This document shows, in pieces, positions 1 to 11,674 of a stretch of DNA of 64,000 nt (position 1 is its first letter; every line of letters begins with the position of its first letter). Both the position numbers and the translations under genes were made by a program. Origin of the DNA: Burkholderia latens (GTDB taxonomy: Bacteria > Pseudomonadota > Gammaproteobacteria > Burkholderiales > Burkholderiaceae); contig NZ_CP013435.1 in NCBI RefSeq assembly GCF_001718795.1, positions 3,038,001-3,102,000 on the forward strand, in the 5' to 3' direction. The notes under the pieces are model-generated. The model searched no databases and had not been told where the DNA came from. It worked only from the letters and a program-made list of their open reading frames with translations.

Positions 1-238
1 ACGCGCGCGGCAGCGGCGCCATGCAGTTCGCCGGATCGAACGCGAATGCGTTGCGTGCGCGTCCGTGGTTCAGCGCTTCGTACAGGTCGCGCAGTTGCGG
101 CGCGTAGAACGCCCAGTCGTCGAGGACGCGCTGCAGCGTCGGCGCGATCGCGTCGGCGATTGCCGCGGTGTGCAGGTCGCGCGACACGACGATCAGCTGG
201 CCGTCGCGCGTGCCGTCCTTCAGCGATGCAAGTTTCAT
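1..238 (-). CDS. Fumarylacetoacetate hydrolase family protein (N-terminal part, cut by window edge)
   Basis: Only the first 79 codons are in the window; the gene runs off the left edge. It begins MKLASLKDGTRDGQ and continues into a region matching the small N-terminal domain of the FAA hydrolase family, which precedes the metal-dependent catalytic domain, here outside the window. Family members cleave C-C bonds of acyl-pyruvates, for example in tyrosine or aromatic-acid catabolism. The start is the ATG complementary to 236-238. The gene is divergent from an IclR-type regulator, a common arrangement for catabolic genes, so control by that regulator is likely but inferred. The exact substrate cannot be told from this fragment. 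Confidence 0.8.
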   Translation of the reverse strand, partial: MKLASLKDGTRDGQLIVVSRDLHTAAIADAIAPTLQRVLDDWAFYAPQLRDLYEALNHGRARNAFAFDPANCMAPLPRA

Positions 239-363
239 GGGGTATCTGCCGTTGTAGTGACGATGGAGGGAATCTATTTTACGATGGTGAATCCGTGCGG
301 CGCGCCACGATCGCGCATGCCGCTTCCGTCCCGACCTTGCCGCCCAGTCGCGCCCCGTTGCCC

Positions 364-1239
364 ATGCCCGCCAGCCCGCTTCCCGACGACGATCTCGCCG
401 ATTCCGATACCGACGACGCCGGCTCCGGCGAGCACGGCGAAGGCGGCGAGAAGGTCCGCTCCGGCATCCAGTCGATCGAGGTCGGCTTTCGCCTGCTCGA
501 CGTGCTGACGAGCGAACCGCGCGCGATGATGCTGCGCGACCTCGCGCAGCGTGCGGGCATGAGCCCGGCGAAGGCGCACCGCTATCTGGTCAGTTTCCTG
601 CGGCTCGGCGTGGTGTCGCAGGATCCGGTGTCGGGCCGCTACGAGCTCGGCGGCTTCGCGCTGCAGATGGGGCTCGCGCGGCTCGCGCGCGTCGACGGCG
701 TAAAGCTCGCGCGGATCGCGCTGACCGAGTTGCGCGACCGCGTCGACCAGACCGTCGGCATCGCGGTGTGGGGCAATCAGGGGCCGACGATCGTGCACTG
801 GATGGAATCGAGCCATCCCGCGAAGGCGTCGCTGAAGCTCGGCGACGTCATGCCGCTGCTCGGCTCCGCGACCGGCCTGCTGTTCGCCGCCTACCTGCCG
901 CGCAGCAAGACCGCCGCGATGCTCGAGCGCGAGCTCGCCGACACGCGCCGCTCGCCGCATCACGGCGGCCCGCGCACGCTCGATGAAGTGGAGGCGGTGC
1001 TCGCCGACGTGCGCGCGCATCAGGCCGCGCGCGTCGAGGGGATGCTGCTGCCGACGATCCACGCGTTCTGCATGCCGGTGTTCGATTCGGTTGGCGAACT
1101 CGCGCTCGCGATCGTCGCGCTCGGCCAGGAAGGCATGTTCGACATCGCGTGGGGCGGCGAGATGGATACCGCGCTGCGGGCATGCGCGCAGAAACTGTCC
1201 TACGAACTCGGCTATAGTCCGGGCGCGCGCGACGCGTGA
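364..1239 (+). CDS. IclR family transcriptional regulator
   Basis: A 291-residue DNA-binding regulator. Residues about 36-95 form the IclR winged helix-turn-helix (GIQSIEVGFRLLDVL, then LRDLAQRAGMSPAKAHRYL). The rest, about 110-280, is the GAF-like effector-binding domain, including a segment beginning GMLLPTIHAFCMPVFD. The first 30 residues are acidic and low-complexity. The reading frame stays open far upstream across the divergent gene. I chose ATG 364 because it gives a usual IclR length, although no strong ribosome binding site is visible. Divergence from the FAA-hydrolase-family gene suggests it controls that catabolic operon in response to an aromatic or keto-acid ligand; this is inference. 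Confidence 0.85.
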   Translation: MPASPLPDDDLADSDTDDAGSGEHGEGGEKVRSGIQSIEVGFRLLDVLTSEPRAMMLRDLAQRAGMSPAKAHRYLVSFLRLGVVSQDPVSGRYELGGFALQMGLARLARVDGVKLARIALTELRDRVDQTVGIAVWGNQGPTIVHWMESSHPAKASLKLGDVMPLLGSATGLLFAAYLPRSKTAAMLERELADTRRSPHHGGPRTLDEVEAVLADVRAHQAARVEGMLLPTIHAFCMPVFDSVGELALAIVALGQEGMFDIAWGGEMDTALRACAQKLSYELGYSPGARDA

Positions 1240-1403
1240 TCCGCATGACCCGCGGGGCGCGTCATCTCCGCGCCCCGCGCGTGCCGCAGTCGCGGCGCAT
1301 CCGTGCGATGCACTGCGAACGCGCGGCGCGTCCGGCGGTCCGATTGCTGTGACGCATTGCGCGCGCCGCGCCACGACCGCCCCAACCCTGTCCCGTTTCG
1401 CCG

Positions 1404-2651
1404 ATGCCGCCTGCCGACACCCGCCCTCGTCACGACCTGCCCCGCCACTGGCTGCGCGCGGGCATCGCGGTCGTCGTCGTGCTCGTGCTGCACGCGCTCG
1501 CAGCGTTGTGGCTGACGCGCAATCGCGATGCGTTCACGCCGCCCGCGCCCGCCGAGATCCCGGTGCAGATCGAGCTGCTGAAGCCGCGGCCGATCGAGCG
1601 CCAACCCGCCCCGAAGCCGGCCGACCGTCCTGCCGAGCCCGCGCCCGCGAAGCCGGCTCGCGCCGCACCGAAGCCCGCGCCCGCGCAGGAGCCCGTGCTC
1701 ACGTCGACGCAGACGGCCGAGCACGGCGAACCGCCGCCGGCCGCGTCCGGCGCGTCCGCTGCAAGCGCCACGGCCGGCGCGTCGGACACGCCGGCGGCAT
1801 CCGCGGCCGGCGCCGGTAGCGCCGCGCCCCCCGGCCCCGCGACGAACGGCGTGAAGTTCGCGGCGCCGCCGTCCGGCGATCTGCAGTACGACACGTTCTA
1901 CAACGGGATGCAGAACATGATCGGCACGATCCACTGGCGCACCGACGGTCACGCGTACGATCTGTCGGTGTCGATGCCCGTGCCGTTCGTGGGTCCGTTC
2001 GCGTACCGCAGCGAAGGCCGCATCGATGCATTCGGCGTCGCGCCCGACCGTTACGTCGAAAAGCGCGGCAAGCGGCCCGAGGACATCGCGATCTTCAATC
2101 GCGAGATTCGCCAGGTCGTGTTCACGCGCACGCCGAACAACGCGCCGCTGCCCGACGGCGTGCAGGACCGCTTCAGCATGCTGATGCAGTTGTCGGGGCT
2201 CGTGCGCGGCAATCCGTCCGCGTACAAGCCGGGCGTCACGCAGCAGTTCTTCGTGATCGACAACAACAACGGCGAGACCTGGCCGATCACGGTGATCGGC
2301 GACGAGGACGTGCAGACGCAAGCAGGCATCGTGCGCGCGCGTCACTTCATGCGGCTGCCGCGCCGCGAAGGCGACACGCGGCGCATCGACATGTGGCTCG
2401 CGCCGTCGCTCGGCTGGCTGCCCGCGAGGCTCGTACAATCGGAGCCGAACGGCGCGCAAATCGAGCTGCTGTGGCACGGCCCGCTCGCGCCGCCGCGCGC
2501 ACCTGCCGATGCCGCGCCGTCAGGAGGAACGGCGTATGCGCCCGCCGCAGCATCGTCGCCTGCGGCGGCGCCGGCGCCGGCCGCCGCGCCCGCGCAACCC
2601 GTGCAGCAGCCGGCAGTGGAAGCGCCCGCGCCGGCGTCCGCCGCACGGTGA
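1404..2651 (+). CDS. DUF3108 domain envelope protein with TonB-like N-terminus
   Basis: A 415-residue protein of unknown function. A short basic N-terminus is followed by one membrane segment at about residues 19-37 (GIAVVVVLVLHALAALWL). A long Pro/Ala/Lys-rich stretch (about 45-150) then resembles the periplasm-spanning linker of TonB-like proteins. The DUF3108 domain lies at about 160-340, beginning near the motif LQYDTFYNGMQNMIGTIHW. The last 60 residues are Ala/Pro-rich. The topology suggests an inner-membrane anchor with a periplasmic domain. DUF3108 proteins are widespread in Burkholderia and are not biochemically defined to my knowledge. It stands alone between the IclR gene and the DUF3567 gene. 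Confidence 0.75.
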   Translation: MPPADTRPRHDLPRHWLRAGIAVVVVLVLHALAALWLTRNRDAFTPPAPAEIPVQIELLKPRPIERQPAPKPADRPAEPAPAKPARAAPKPAPAQEPVLTSTQTAEHGEPPPAASGASAASATAGASDTPAASAAGAGSAAPPGPATNGVKFAAPPSGDLQYDTFYNGMQNMIGTIHWRTDGHAYDLSVSMPVPFVGPFAYRSEGRIDAFGVAPDRYVEKRGKRPEDIAIFNREIRQVVFTRTPNNAPLPDGVQDRFSMLMQLSGLVRGNPSAYKPGVTQQFFVIDNNNGETWPITVIGDEDVQTQAGIVRARHFMRLPRREGDTRRIDMWLAPSLGWLPARLVQSEPNGAQIELLWHGPLAPPRAPADAAPSGGTAYAPAAASSPAAAPAPAAAPAQPVQQPAVEAPAPASAAR

Positions 2652-2761
2652 AATCGACGAATCGGCAATTTCGACCGATTAAAGAACGGGCGGAAACGGC
2701 CGATGACACTCTTTAACAACTATTTCAGTGCACCGGATCACAATAGGAACGTTTGATAGAC

Positions 2762-2808
2762 ATCGGCTTCTAACCGATACACCCCACGCAAACGGGAGAA
2801 CGGGGTGT
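2762..2808 (+). promoter_or_regulatory. Two small hairpins in the leader of the DUF3567 gene
   Basis: Two inverted repeats lie 85-130 bases before the start codon: ATCGG (2762-2766) with CCGAT (2774-2778), and ACACCCC (2779-2785) with GGGGTGT (2802-2808). The preceding interval (about 2685-2760) is much richer in A/T than the flanking genes, so a promoter probably lies there. No T-tract follows, so these are leader structures rather than terminators. Function is not known. Confidence 0.3.
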
Positions 2809-2893
2809 GCAGCGCAAGCCCCTTGAAACCGGCACGGCCCGCCCCACCTACGGGACAACAAGGCCAGATGCCACTGCGAAGAGGAGTGCCGCC

Positions 2894-3151
2894 ATGCAAA
2901 TGATCTACAACAGCCCCAATTACTGCGTCGTCGAATTTGCGCCGCAGGCCGGCCACCATCTGATGAATGCCGGCGGATATGAAATCGTCGACAAGAACGC
3001 GCAGCGCGAAATCTTCATCGACGGCGAGCTCGCCGAGCGATTCCGCGCGCACGTGAAGCAGTTGATCGAGGATGAGCCGTCGCTTGACGAAGTGGACGAA
3101 TTCCTCGGGCAATTCGACAGTCTGATGATGATGCCCGTCGTGCTGCATTAA
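2894..3151 (+). CDS. DUF3567 family small protein
   Basis: An 85-residue acidic cytoplasmic protein starting MQMIYNSPNYCVVEF and ending in a Met-rich tail. It matches the DUF3567 family, found in Burkholderiales and without assigned function. The start at ATG 2894 is decided by a clean ribosome binding site, GAGGAG at 2881-2886; the frame is open further upstream but has no such site. It is monocistronic: a leader with hairpins precedes it and a strong intrinsic terminator follows at 3228-3268. No signal peptide or membrane segment is seen. Its solitary, well-bounded transcription unit and A/T-rich upstream region suggest high expression, which is inference. Confidence 0.8.
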   Translation: MQMIYNSPNYCVVEFAPQAGHHLMNAGGYEIVDKNAQREIFIDGELAERFRAHVKQLIEDEPSLDEVDEFLGQFDSLMMMPVVLH

Positions 3152-3227
3152 CCGACGCCCAAGGCCCGGCCGAACGCCGGGCCGCTCGCCGTGCACTTGC
3201 GCGGCGTCGCGAGCACTCCGATCCAAG

Positions 3228-3268
3228 CCCCCGCCCCGGTTCGCCGGGCGGGGGTTTTCGTTTGGTTT
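3228..3268 (+). terminator. Intrinsic terminator after the DUF3567 gene
   Basis: A 9-bp G/C stem, CCCCCGCCC (3228-3236) pairing with GGGCGGGGG (3246-3254), has a 9-base loop and is followed by TTTTCGTTTGGTTT. A second G/C hairpin without a T-run lies just upstream (3163-3183). The pair separates the DUF3567 gene from metH1 downstream. Confidence 0.85.
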
Positions 3269-3453
3269 GCGCCCGCACGCGTTCGTTGCGCGGGCAACGC
3301 CAGGCCGCATGCTTCGACGGCATGGCCGCCGCACCTGCGGTCGCGCGCAATCCGCCTGTCGCGCGCCCGGCCGCGCCGCGTCGCGCGAGGCCGGGCGGCG
3401 CATGGGCGCACCGGCTACAATGACGGTTTTCCCGTCTTCGCCCGTCTTCCGCC

Positions 3454-4521
3454 ATGTCTGCGACTCCTCTCGCCGCTTCCGCCCCGCTCGACGCGCGCTA
3501 CACGCGCGGCGCCGAACTGCCCGCGCTACTGAAATCGCGCATCCTGATCCTCGACGGCGCGATGGGCACGATGATCCAGCGCTACAAGCTCGACGAGGCC
3601 GCATATCGCGGCGAGCGCTTCAAGGACTTCCCGCGCGACATCAAGGGCAACAACGAACTGCTGTCGCTCACGCAGCCGCAGATCATCAGCGAGATCCACG
3701 ACAAGTACTTCGCGGCCGGCGCGGACATCGTCGAAACCAACACGTTCGGCGCGACGACGGTCGCGCAGGCCGACTACGGGATGGAAGACCTCGTCGTCGA
3801 GATGAACGTCGAGTCGGCGCGGCTCGCGCGCGCGTCCGCGGCCAGGTACGCGACGCCGGACAAGCCGCGCTTCGTCGCCGGCGCGATCGGGCCGACGCCG
3901 AAAACGGCGAGCATCTCGCCGGACGTGAACGATCCGGGCGCGCGCAACGTCACGTTCGACGAGCTGCGCGACGCGTACTACCAGCAGGCGAAGGCGCTGC
4001 TCGACGGCGGCGTCGACCTGTTCCTCGTCGAGACGATCTTCGACACGCTGAACGCGAAGGCCGCGCTGTTCGCGCTCGACGAACTGTTCGAGGACACCGG
4101 CGAGCGCCTGCCGATCATGATCTCGGGCACCGTGACCGACGCGTCGGGCCGCATCCTGTCGGGCCAGACGGTCGAGGCGTTCTGGAACTCGCTGCGTCAT
4201 GCGAAGCCGCTCACGTTCGGCCTGAACTGCGCGCTCGGCGCGGCGCTGATGCGCCCGTACATCGCCGAGCTCGCGAAGCTGTGCGACACCTACGTGTCGT
4301 GCTACCCGAACGCGGGCCTGCCGAACCCGATGAGCGACACCGGTTTCGACGAGACGCCGGACGTCACGTCGGGCCTCTTGAAGGAATTCGCGCAGGCCGG
4401 GCTCGTGAACCTCGCCGGCGGCTGCTGCGGCACGACGCCCGAACACATCGCCGAGATCGCGAAGGCGCTCGCCGACGTAAAACCGCGCCGCTGGCCGAGC
4501 CAGTACAGCGACGCCGCCTGA
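3454..4521 (+). CDS. metH1: Methionine synthase, homocysteine-binding module (split MetH, part 1)
   Basis: A 355-residue zinc-dependent homocysteine S-methyltransferase domain. It corresponds to the first ~350 residues of the single-chain E. coli MetH. The three zinc-ligand cysteines are present: C259 in GLNCALGA and C324-C325 in [10 protein letters not shown]. The N-terminus carries the expected [12 protein letters not shown] motif. It activates homocysteine as a thiolate for methyl transfer from methylcobalamin. The remaining modules lie on a second ORF starting 42 bases downstream, so the enzyme works as two polypeptides that must associate. This split is known for Burkholderia and is not a frameshift: each ORF has its own start and stop. 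No cobalamin or SAM riboswitch was recognised upstream. Confidence 0.93.
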   Translation: MSATPLAASAPLDARYTRGAELPALLKSRILILDGAMGTMIQRYKLDEAAYRGERFKDFPRDIKGNNELLSLTQPQIISEIHDKYFAAGADIVETNTFGATTVAQADYGMEDLVVEMNVESARLARASAARYATPDKPRFVAGAIGPTPKTASISPDVNDPGARNVTFDELRDAYYQQAKALLDGGVDLFLVETIFDTLNAKAALFALDELFEDTGERLPIMISGTVTDASGRILSGQTVEAFWNSLRHAKPLTFGLNCALGAALMRPYIAELAKLCDTYVSCYPNAGLPNPMSDTGFDETPDVTSGLLKEFAQAGLVNLAGGCCGTTPEHIAEIAKALADVKPRRWPSQYSDAA

Positions 4522-4563
4522 CCGACAGCCCCCACGCCCTACATCACACGAATTCGCACCGCC

Positions 4564-7281
<2,718 letters not shown>

Positions 7282-7533
7282 CCGCAGCGGCGTCGCCGCT
7301 GCCGCCGCCGCGCGCGCCGGTCGACGGCCGCATGGCGCAGCAGTCCTGTCACGCACCCTCGCCGATCTCGACATTCGGCGCGACGGCTCGGGTGCGGTTC
7401 TCGGGCCGCCGCTTTACGCGCCGCTTCAAATGGGACCGCTGCGTTCGCGATGTCACGCGCCGCCGCGAACGCTGACGGGAGCGCCGGACGGCGACACGCA
7501 GGCCGCCAGGCGCGCGAGCGCGAGTTCATCAGA
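7282..7533. other. Gene-free interval after metH2
   Basis: G/C-rich spacer between metH2 and the terminator of the convergent DUF1840 gene. Open frames here are antisense or out-of-frame continuations. I see no coding signal, repeat or RNA gene. Confidence 0.5.
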
Positions 7534-7534
7534 C

Positions 7535-7563
7535 AAAAAGAAACGGCCCGCTGCGAGCGGGCC
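7535..7563 (-). terminator. Intrinsic terminator of the DUF1840 gene
   Basis: An 8-bp perfect stem, GGCCCGCT (7545-7552) with AGCGGGCC (7556-7563), has a 3-base loop. On the minus strand it runs into a T-rich tract (complement of 7535-7543). It lies 50 bases beyond the stop codon of the minus-strand gene and may also stop metH2 readthrough. Confidence 0.8.
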
Positions 7564-7613
7564 CCTTCACTGCCTTTGCAGGCTTGCAAACCGCGTCAGT
7601 CGCGCGACGACGC

Positions 7614-7937
7614 TCAGAAGCCCCAGTGCACGTCGGCCTGCCCGGCCTTCGCTTCGCGAAGCATCGTGAGAAACGGCGCGACGCGCTGCGCGAGGCTCGG
7701 CGGCACTTCGTGGTGCGCGTGGTCCGCATCGTCTTCGTGGAAATGACCTGCGTGCTCGGCGCGCTCCTGCTTCGCCTGCGCGACCGCGCCTTCCAGCTTC
7801 GCGATCGCGTGATCCAGTTCGTCGTGCGTAATCACGCCGCGTTCGCCCAGCTGCTTGCCGACGAGGCCCAGCACGTATACGGCGAAATCCTTCAGCACGT
7901 CGAGATCCTGTGCCGCCTTGCTCTTGAACGTAATCAT
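7614..7937 (-). CDS. DUF1840 domain-containing protein
   Basis: A 107-residue small cytoplasmic protein starting MITFKSKAAQDLDVLKDFA. It is a DUF1840 member, a family common in Beta- and Gammaproteobacteria without a proven function. A His/Glu/Asp-rich central stretch (HAGHFHEDDADHAHH) could bind a metal, but this is speculation. The start at 7937 is supported by AAGGGA a few bases upstream on the coding strand; the frame extends further upstream without such a site. It is divergent from argS and ends in its own terminator, so it is a single-gene unit. Confidence 0.8.
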   Translation of the reverse strand: MITFKSKAAQDLDVLKDFAVYVLGLVGKQLGERGVITHDELDHAIAKLEGAVAQAKQERAEHAGHFHEDDADHAHHEVPPSLAQRVAPFLTMLREAKAGQADVHWGF

Positions 7938-8137
7938 GACAATTCCCTTTTCATCTTGTTGTGCCCGCGCGGCGCGGTTGGGGGGACGCCGGCAGGCCGG
8001 CGTCCGGCCTCGCGGACGCGGGGCGCCTGAGCGGCATATTAGCACCTGTTAAAATTCTGCGATCCCTGAAACGCGCGCTTAAAAAGCGCGCCGGCCGGCC
8101 GGCGTTCCGGCCGCCACCAACGAAGCCTTCTACCAGC

Positions 8138-9934
8138 ATGCTGCCAGCACACAAACAGACCCTCGAAGCCCTGCTCGCGGATAGCGTCACGCAGGTCGCA
8201 CACGCGCTGAAAGGCGCCGACGCGGCAAACGCCGACGTGGCGTTCGTCGCCCCCGCCATCACGCTGGAGCGCCCGAAGGTCGCCGCGCATGGCGACGTCG
8301 CGTGCAACGTCGCGATGCAACTCGCCAAGCCGCTCGGCACGAACCCGCGCCAGCTCGCCGAGAAGATCGTCGCCGCGCTGACGGCGCACCCGGCCGCGCA
8401 AGGGCTCGTCGACGCGGCCGAAATCGCGGGCCCCGGCTTCATCAACCTGCGCCTGAGCGCCGCCGCGAAGCAGGCGGTGATCGCCGCCGTGTTCGCGCAG
8501 GGTCGCGCGTTCGGCACGTCGGAGCGCGAAAAGGGCAAGCAGGTGCTGCTCGAATTCGTGTCCGCGAACCCGACCGGCCCGCTGCACGTCGGCCATGGCC
8601 GCCAGGCGGCGCTCGGCGACGTGCTCGCGAACGTGATCGCGAGCCAGGGCTATGCGGTCCACCGCGAGTTCTACTACAACGACGCCGGCGTGCAGATCGC
8701 CAACCTCGCGATCTCGACGCAGGCGCGCGCACGCGGCCTGAAGCCGGGCGACGCGGGCTGGCCGGAAGCCGCGTACAACGGCGAATACATCGCCGACATC
8801 GCGCGCGACTACCTGAACCGCGAGACGGTCGCGGCGAAGGACGGCGAGCCGGTCACGGGCGCGGGCGACATCGACGATCTCGATGCGATCCGCAAGTTCG
8901 CGGTCGCGTATCTGCGTCACGAGCAGGACATGGACCTGCAGGCGTTCGGCGTGAAATTCGATCAGTACTATCTCGAGTCGTCGCTGTACAGCGAAGGCCG
9001 GGTCGAGAAGACGGTCGACGCGCTGATCAAGGCCGGCATGACCTACGAGCAGGACGGCGCACTGTGGCTGCGCACGACCGATGAAGGCGACGACAAGGAT
9101 CGCGTGATGCGCAAGTCGGACGGCACGTACACGTACTTCGTGCCGGACGTCGCGTACCACGTGACGAAATGGGAGCGCGGCTTCACGAAGGTGATCAACA
9201 TCCAGGGTTCGGACCACCACGGCACGATCGCGCGCGTGCGCGCCGGCCTGCAGGGGCTGCACATCGGCATCCCGAAGGGCTATCCCGACTACGTGCTGCA
9301 CAAGATGGTGACCGTGATGCGCGACGGCCAGGAAGTGAAGCTGTCGAAGCGCGCGGGCAGCTACGTGACGGTGCGCGACCTGATCGAATGGTCGGGCGGC
9401 GCAGCGCCGGGCCAGGAGGCGGCTCCCGACCTGATCGACGAGGCGACCATCACGCGCGGCCGCGACGCGGTGCGCTTCTTCCTGATCTCGCGCAAGGCCG
9501 ACACCGAGTTCGTGTTCGACATCGACCTTGCACTGAAACAGAACGACGAGAATCCGGTCTATTACGTCCAGTACGCGCATGCGCGGATCTGCTCGGTGCT
9601 CAACGAACTGAAGGCCCGCTACAACGTCGACGTCGCGCAGCTTCCGGGCGCCGATCTGTCGCAGCTCACGAGCGCGCAGGCCGTGTCGCTGATGCAAAAG
9701 CTCGCCGAGTATCCGGACATGCTCACGCACGCGGCGAACGAGCTGGCGCCGCACGCGGTCGCGTTCTACCTGCGCGATCTCGCTGGTGAATTCCACTCGT
9801 TCTACAATGCGGAGCGCGTGCTGGTCGACGACGAAGCGCCGCGCAACGCGCGCGCCGCGCTGCTCGCCGCAACCCGCCAGGTGCTCGAGAACGGCCTGAC
9901 GGTGCTCGGCGTGTCCGCGCCCGCGAAGATGTAA
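8138..9934 (+). CDS. argS: Arginyl-tRNA synthetase
   Basis: A 598-residue class I aminoacyl-tRNA synthetase that charges tRNA-Arg. The N-terminal tRNA-binding domain (about 1-120) is followed by the catalytic domain with the HIGH-type signature HVGHG in [14 protein letters not shown] and a KMSKS-type loop KLSKRAG. The C-terminal anticodon-binding helical domain begins near [15 protein letters not shown]. Length and sequence fit Burkholderia ArgS closely. ATG 8138 is chosen because it gives the family N-terminus [10 protein letters not shown]. The 40 bases upstream carry a small inverted repeat (GCGCGCTT/AAGCGCGC). The SPOR-domain gene follows. Confidence 0.97.
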   Translation: MLPAHKQTLEALLADSVTQVAHALKGADAANADVAFVAPAITLERPKVAAHGDVACNVAMQLAKPLGTNPRQLAEKIVAALTAHPAAQGLVDAAEIAGPGFINLRLSAAAKQAVIAAVFAQGRAFGTSEREKGKQVLLEFVSANPTGPLHVGHGRQAALGDVLANVIASQGYAVHREFYYNDAGVQIANLAISTQARARGLKPGDAGWPEAAYNGEYIADIARDYLNRETVAAKDGEPVTGAGDIDDLDAIRKFAVAYLRHEQDMDLQAFGVKFDQYYLESSLYSEGRVEKTVDALIKAGMTYEQDGALWLRTTDEGDDKDRVMRKSDGTYTYFVPDVAYHVTKWERGFTKVINIQGSDHHGTIARVRAGLQGLHIGIPKGYPDYVLHKMVTVMRDGQEVKLSKRAGSYVTVRDLIEWSGGAAPGQEAAPDLIDEATITRGRDAVRFFLISRKADTEFVFDIDLALKQNDENPVYYVQYAHARICSVLNELKARYNVDVAQLPGADLSQLTSAQAVSLMQKLAEYPDMLTHAANELAPHAVAFYLRDLAGEFHSFYNAERVLVDDEAPRNARAALLAATRQVLENGLTVLGVSAPAKM

Positions 9935-9943
9935 GGATGTCAG

Positions 9944-9964
9944 CGCGGCCCGAACCGGGCCGCG
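9944..9964 (+). terminator. G/C hairpin after argS (weak terminator candidate)
   Basis: A 9-bp stem closes around GCGGCCCG (9945-9952) and CGGGCCGC (9956-9963) with a 3-base loop, 10 bases after the argS stop. No T-run follows, so it may only slow or process transcript. Confidence 0.35.
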
Positions 9965-10054
9965 AATGGCTGCGGCAGCGCCGCCGTCGGATTGCCCCGA
10001 CGGCAGATGCCCGCCGCGGCCTTTTCACGATTCTTTTTGCAGGTGACTCAAGCA

Positions 10055-10942
10055 ATGGCACAACCACGCCGCACGTCGAAGCAATCGAAACAAGCCGGAG
10101 GGACATTTCTTGGAATCGTGCTGGGCCTGATCGTCGGCCTCGCGATCGCGGTGGTCGTGGCGCTCTACATCACGCGTTCGCCGTCGCCGTTCGTGTCGAA
10201 GGTCGCGCCGCCGCCGGCCGACAACGGCGCGAGCCAGCCGCAGCAGTTCGACCCGAACCGCGCGCTGCAAGGCAAGACGCCCGGCCAGCCGGTGCCGCAG
10301 GCCGCGCAATCCGCGCCCCCCAATACCGCGCCCGGCCAGGCCGCGAATCAGACCCAGGGCGGCTTGCTGCCCGAGCCGCAGATCGTCGAGGTGCCGCCGT
10401 CGGGCAACACGAACGGCTCCAGCGGCTCGAACAACAGCACCGCTTCGAATAACGCGTCGTCGGGCAACGGTGTCGCCGTCGCGCCGAAGCCGGCCGACAA
10501 CACGCCGCCGAAGAAAACGCAGCAGGCGCAGCAACAACAGCAAGGCGGCGAGGACGACCTCGCGCGCTTCGCCGCACAGAAGCAGGCGCAGCAGGCGGCC
10601 GCGCAGAAGCAGCAGCAACAGCAACTGGCGAACAACACGCCGAAACCGACGTCGTCGGCGGCGCCCGCCGCGGCAGCGAAGCCGCCGACCGCGAATGACG
10701 CGAACACCGGTTACTTCCTGCAGGTCGGCGCGTACAAGACGGAAAGCGACGCAGAGCAGCAGCGCGCTCGGCTGGGCTTCCAGGGCTTCGAATCGAAGGT
10801 GTCGAAGCGCGACGTCAGCGGCGTGACGTACTTCCGCGTGCGCGTCGGCCCGTTCTCCAAATTCGAGGATATGAACTCGGCCCGTCAGCGCCTGTCCGAT
10901 GCAGGTGTCGACACGGCGGTGATCCGTTTCACCAAGCAGTAA
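10055..10942 (+). CDS. SPOR-domain protein, FtsN/DedD-like
   Basis: A 295-residue bitopic membrane protein. A basic cytoplasmic N-terminus (MAQPRRTSKQSKQ) precedes one membrane segment at about residues 18-40. A long periplasmic linker rich in Pro, Asn and Gln, including polyglutamine runs around 165-195, leads to a SPOR domain in the last ~75 residues (GYFLQVGAYKTESDAEQQRA ... VRVGPF). SPOR domains bind denuded septal peptidoglycan, so the protein probably acts at the division site as FtsN or DedD does. The position between argS and dsbA is typical of Burkholderia, where this gene is usually called a SPOR or FtsN-like protein. The Gln-rich linker is encoded by CAG/CAA repeats and may vary in length. 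Confidence 0.85.
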   Translation: MAQPRRTSKQSKQAGGTFLGIVLGLIVGLAIAVVVALYITRSPSPFVSKVAPPPADNGASQPQQFDPNRALQGKTPGQPVPQAAQSAPPNTAPGQAANQTQGGLLPEPQIVEVPPSGNTNGSSGSNNSTASNNASSGNGVAVAPKPADNTPPKKTQQAQQQQQGGEDDLARFAAQKQAQQAAAQKQQQQQLANNTPKPTSSAAPAAAAKPPTANDANTGYFLQVGAYKTESDAEQQRARLGFQGFESKVSKRDVSGVTYFRVRVGPFSKFEDMNSARQRLSDAGVDTAVIRFTKQ

Positions 10943-11013
10943 GCAACCGGCCGCGCCCCACGCAGATTCCGTTACGTTTCGTAACCCCGAGCAACTGATT
11001 CGACGTTCACAAC

Positions 11014-11655
11014 ATGAAAAAACTGCTTAGCACGCTCCTTCTGTCCCTGGGCCTCGCCGCCGCGGGCTTCGCGCAGGCATCGCCGGCCGCACCGGCCGCC
11101 GGCAAGGACTTCGAGGTGATGAAGTCGCCGCAACCGGTGTCCGCACCGGCCGGCAAGGTCGAGGTCATCGAATTCTTTTGGTATGGCTGCCCGCACTGCT
11201 ACGAATTCGAGCCGACGATCGAGGCGTGGGTGAAGAAGCAAGGCAACAACATCGACTTCAAGCGCGTGCCGGTCGCATTCCGTGACGATTTCATCCCGCA
11301 CTCGAAGCTGTTCTACGCGGTGTCCGCGCTCGGCATCTCGGAGAAGGTCACGCCGGCGATCTTCAACGCGATCCACAAGCAGAAGAACTACCTGCTGACG
11401 CCGCAGGCGCAGGCCGACTTCCTCGCGACGCAAGGCGTCGACAAGAAGCAGTTCATGGATGCGTACAACTCGTTCAGCGTGCAGGGCCAGGTCAAGCAGT
11501 CGGCCGAGCTGCTGAAGAACTACGCGATCGACGGCGTGCCGACGGTCGTCGTCCAGGGCAAGTACAAGACGGGCCCGGCTTACACGAACAGCATCCCGGG
11601 CACCGCGCAGGTGCTCGACTACCTCGTGAAGCAGGTTCAGGACAAGAAGCTCTGA
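11014..11655 (+). CDS. dsbA: Periplasmic thiol:disulfide oxidoreductase DsbA
   Basis: A 213-residue exported oxidase that introduces disulfide bonds into periplasmic proteins. A cleavable signal peptide covers about residues 1-23 (MKKLLSTLLLSLGLAAAGFA). The thioredoxin fold carries the CPHC active site at C59-C62 in FFWYGCPHCYEF, the dipeptide typical of DsbA. The cis-proline loop appears as GVPTVVV near residue 175. It is re-oxidised by DsbB, which is not in this window. The start ATG 11014 follows the SPOR gene by 71 bases. Confidence 0.95.
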   Translation: MKKLLSTLLLSLGLAAAGFAQASPAAPAAGKDFEVMKSPQPVSAPAGKVEVIEFFWYGCPHCYEFEPTIEAWVKKQGNNIDFKRVPVAFRDDFIPHSKLFYAVSALGISEKVTPAIFNAIHKQKNYLLTPQAQADFLATQGVDKKQFMDAYNSFSVQGQVKQSAELLKNYAIDGVPTVVVQGKYKTGPAYTNSIPGTAQVLDYLVKQVQDKKL

Positions 11656-11674
11656 TCCCCGCCCGCGCGCCGGC

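Noticed and set aside
3269..3453. A cobalamin, SAM or SAH riboswitch before metH1
   Set aside because: No conserved core of these classes could be recognised in this short G/C-rich leader.
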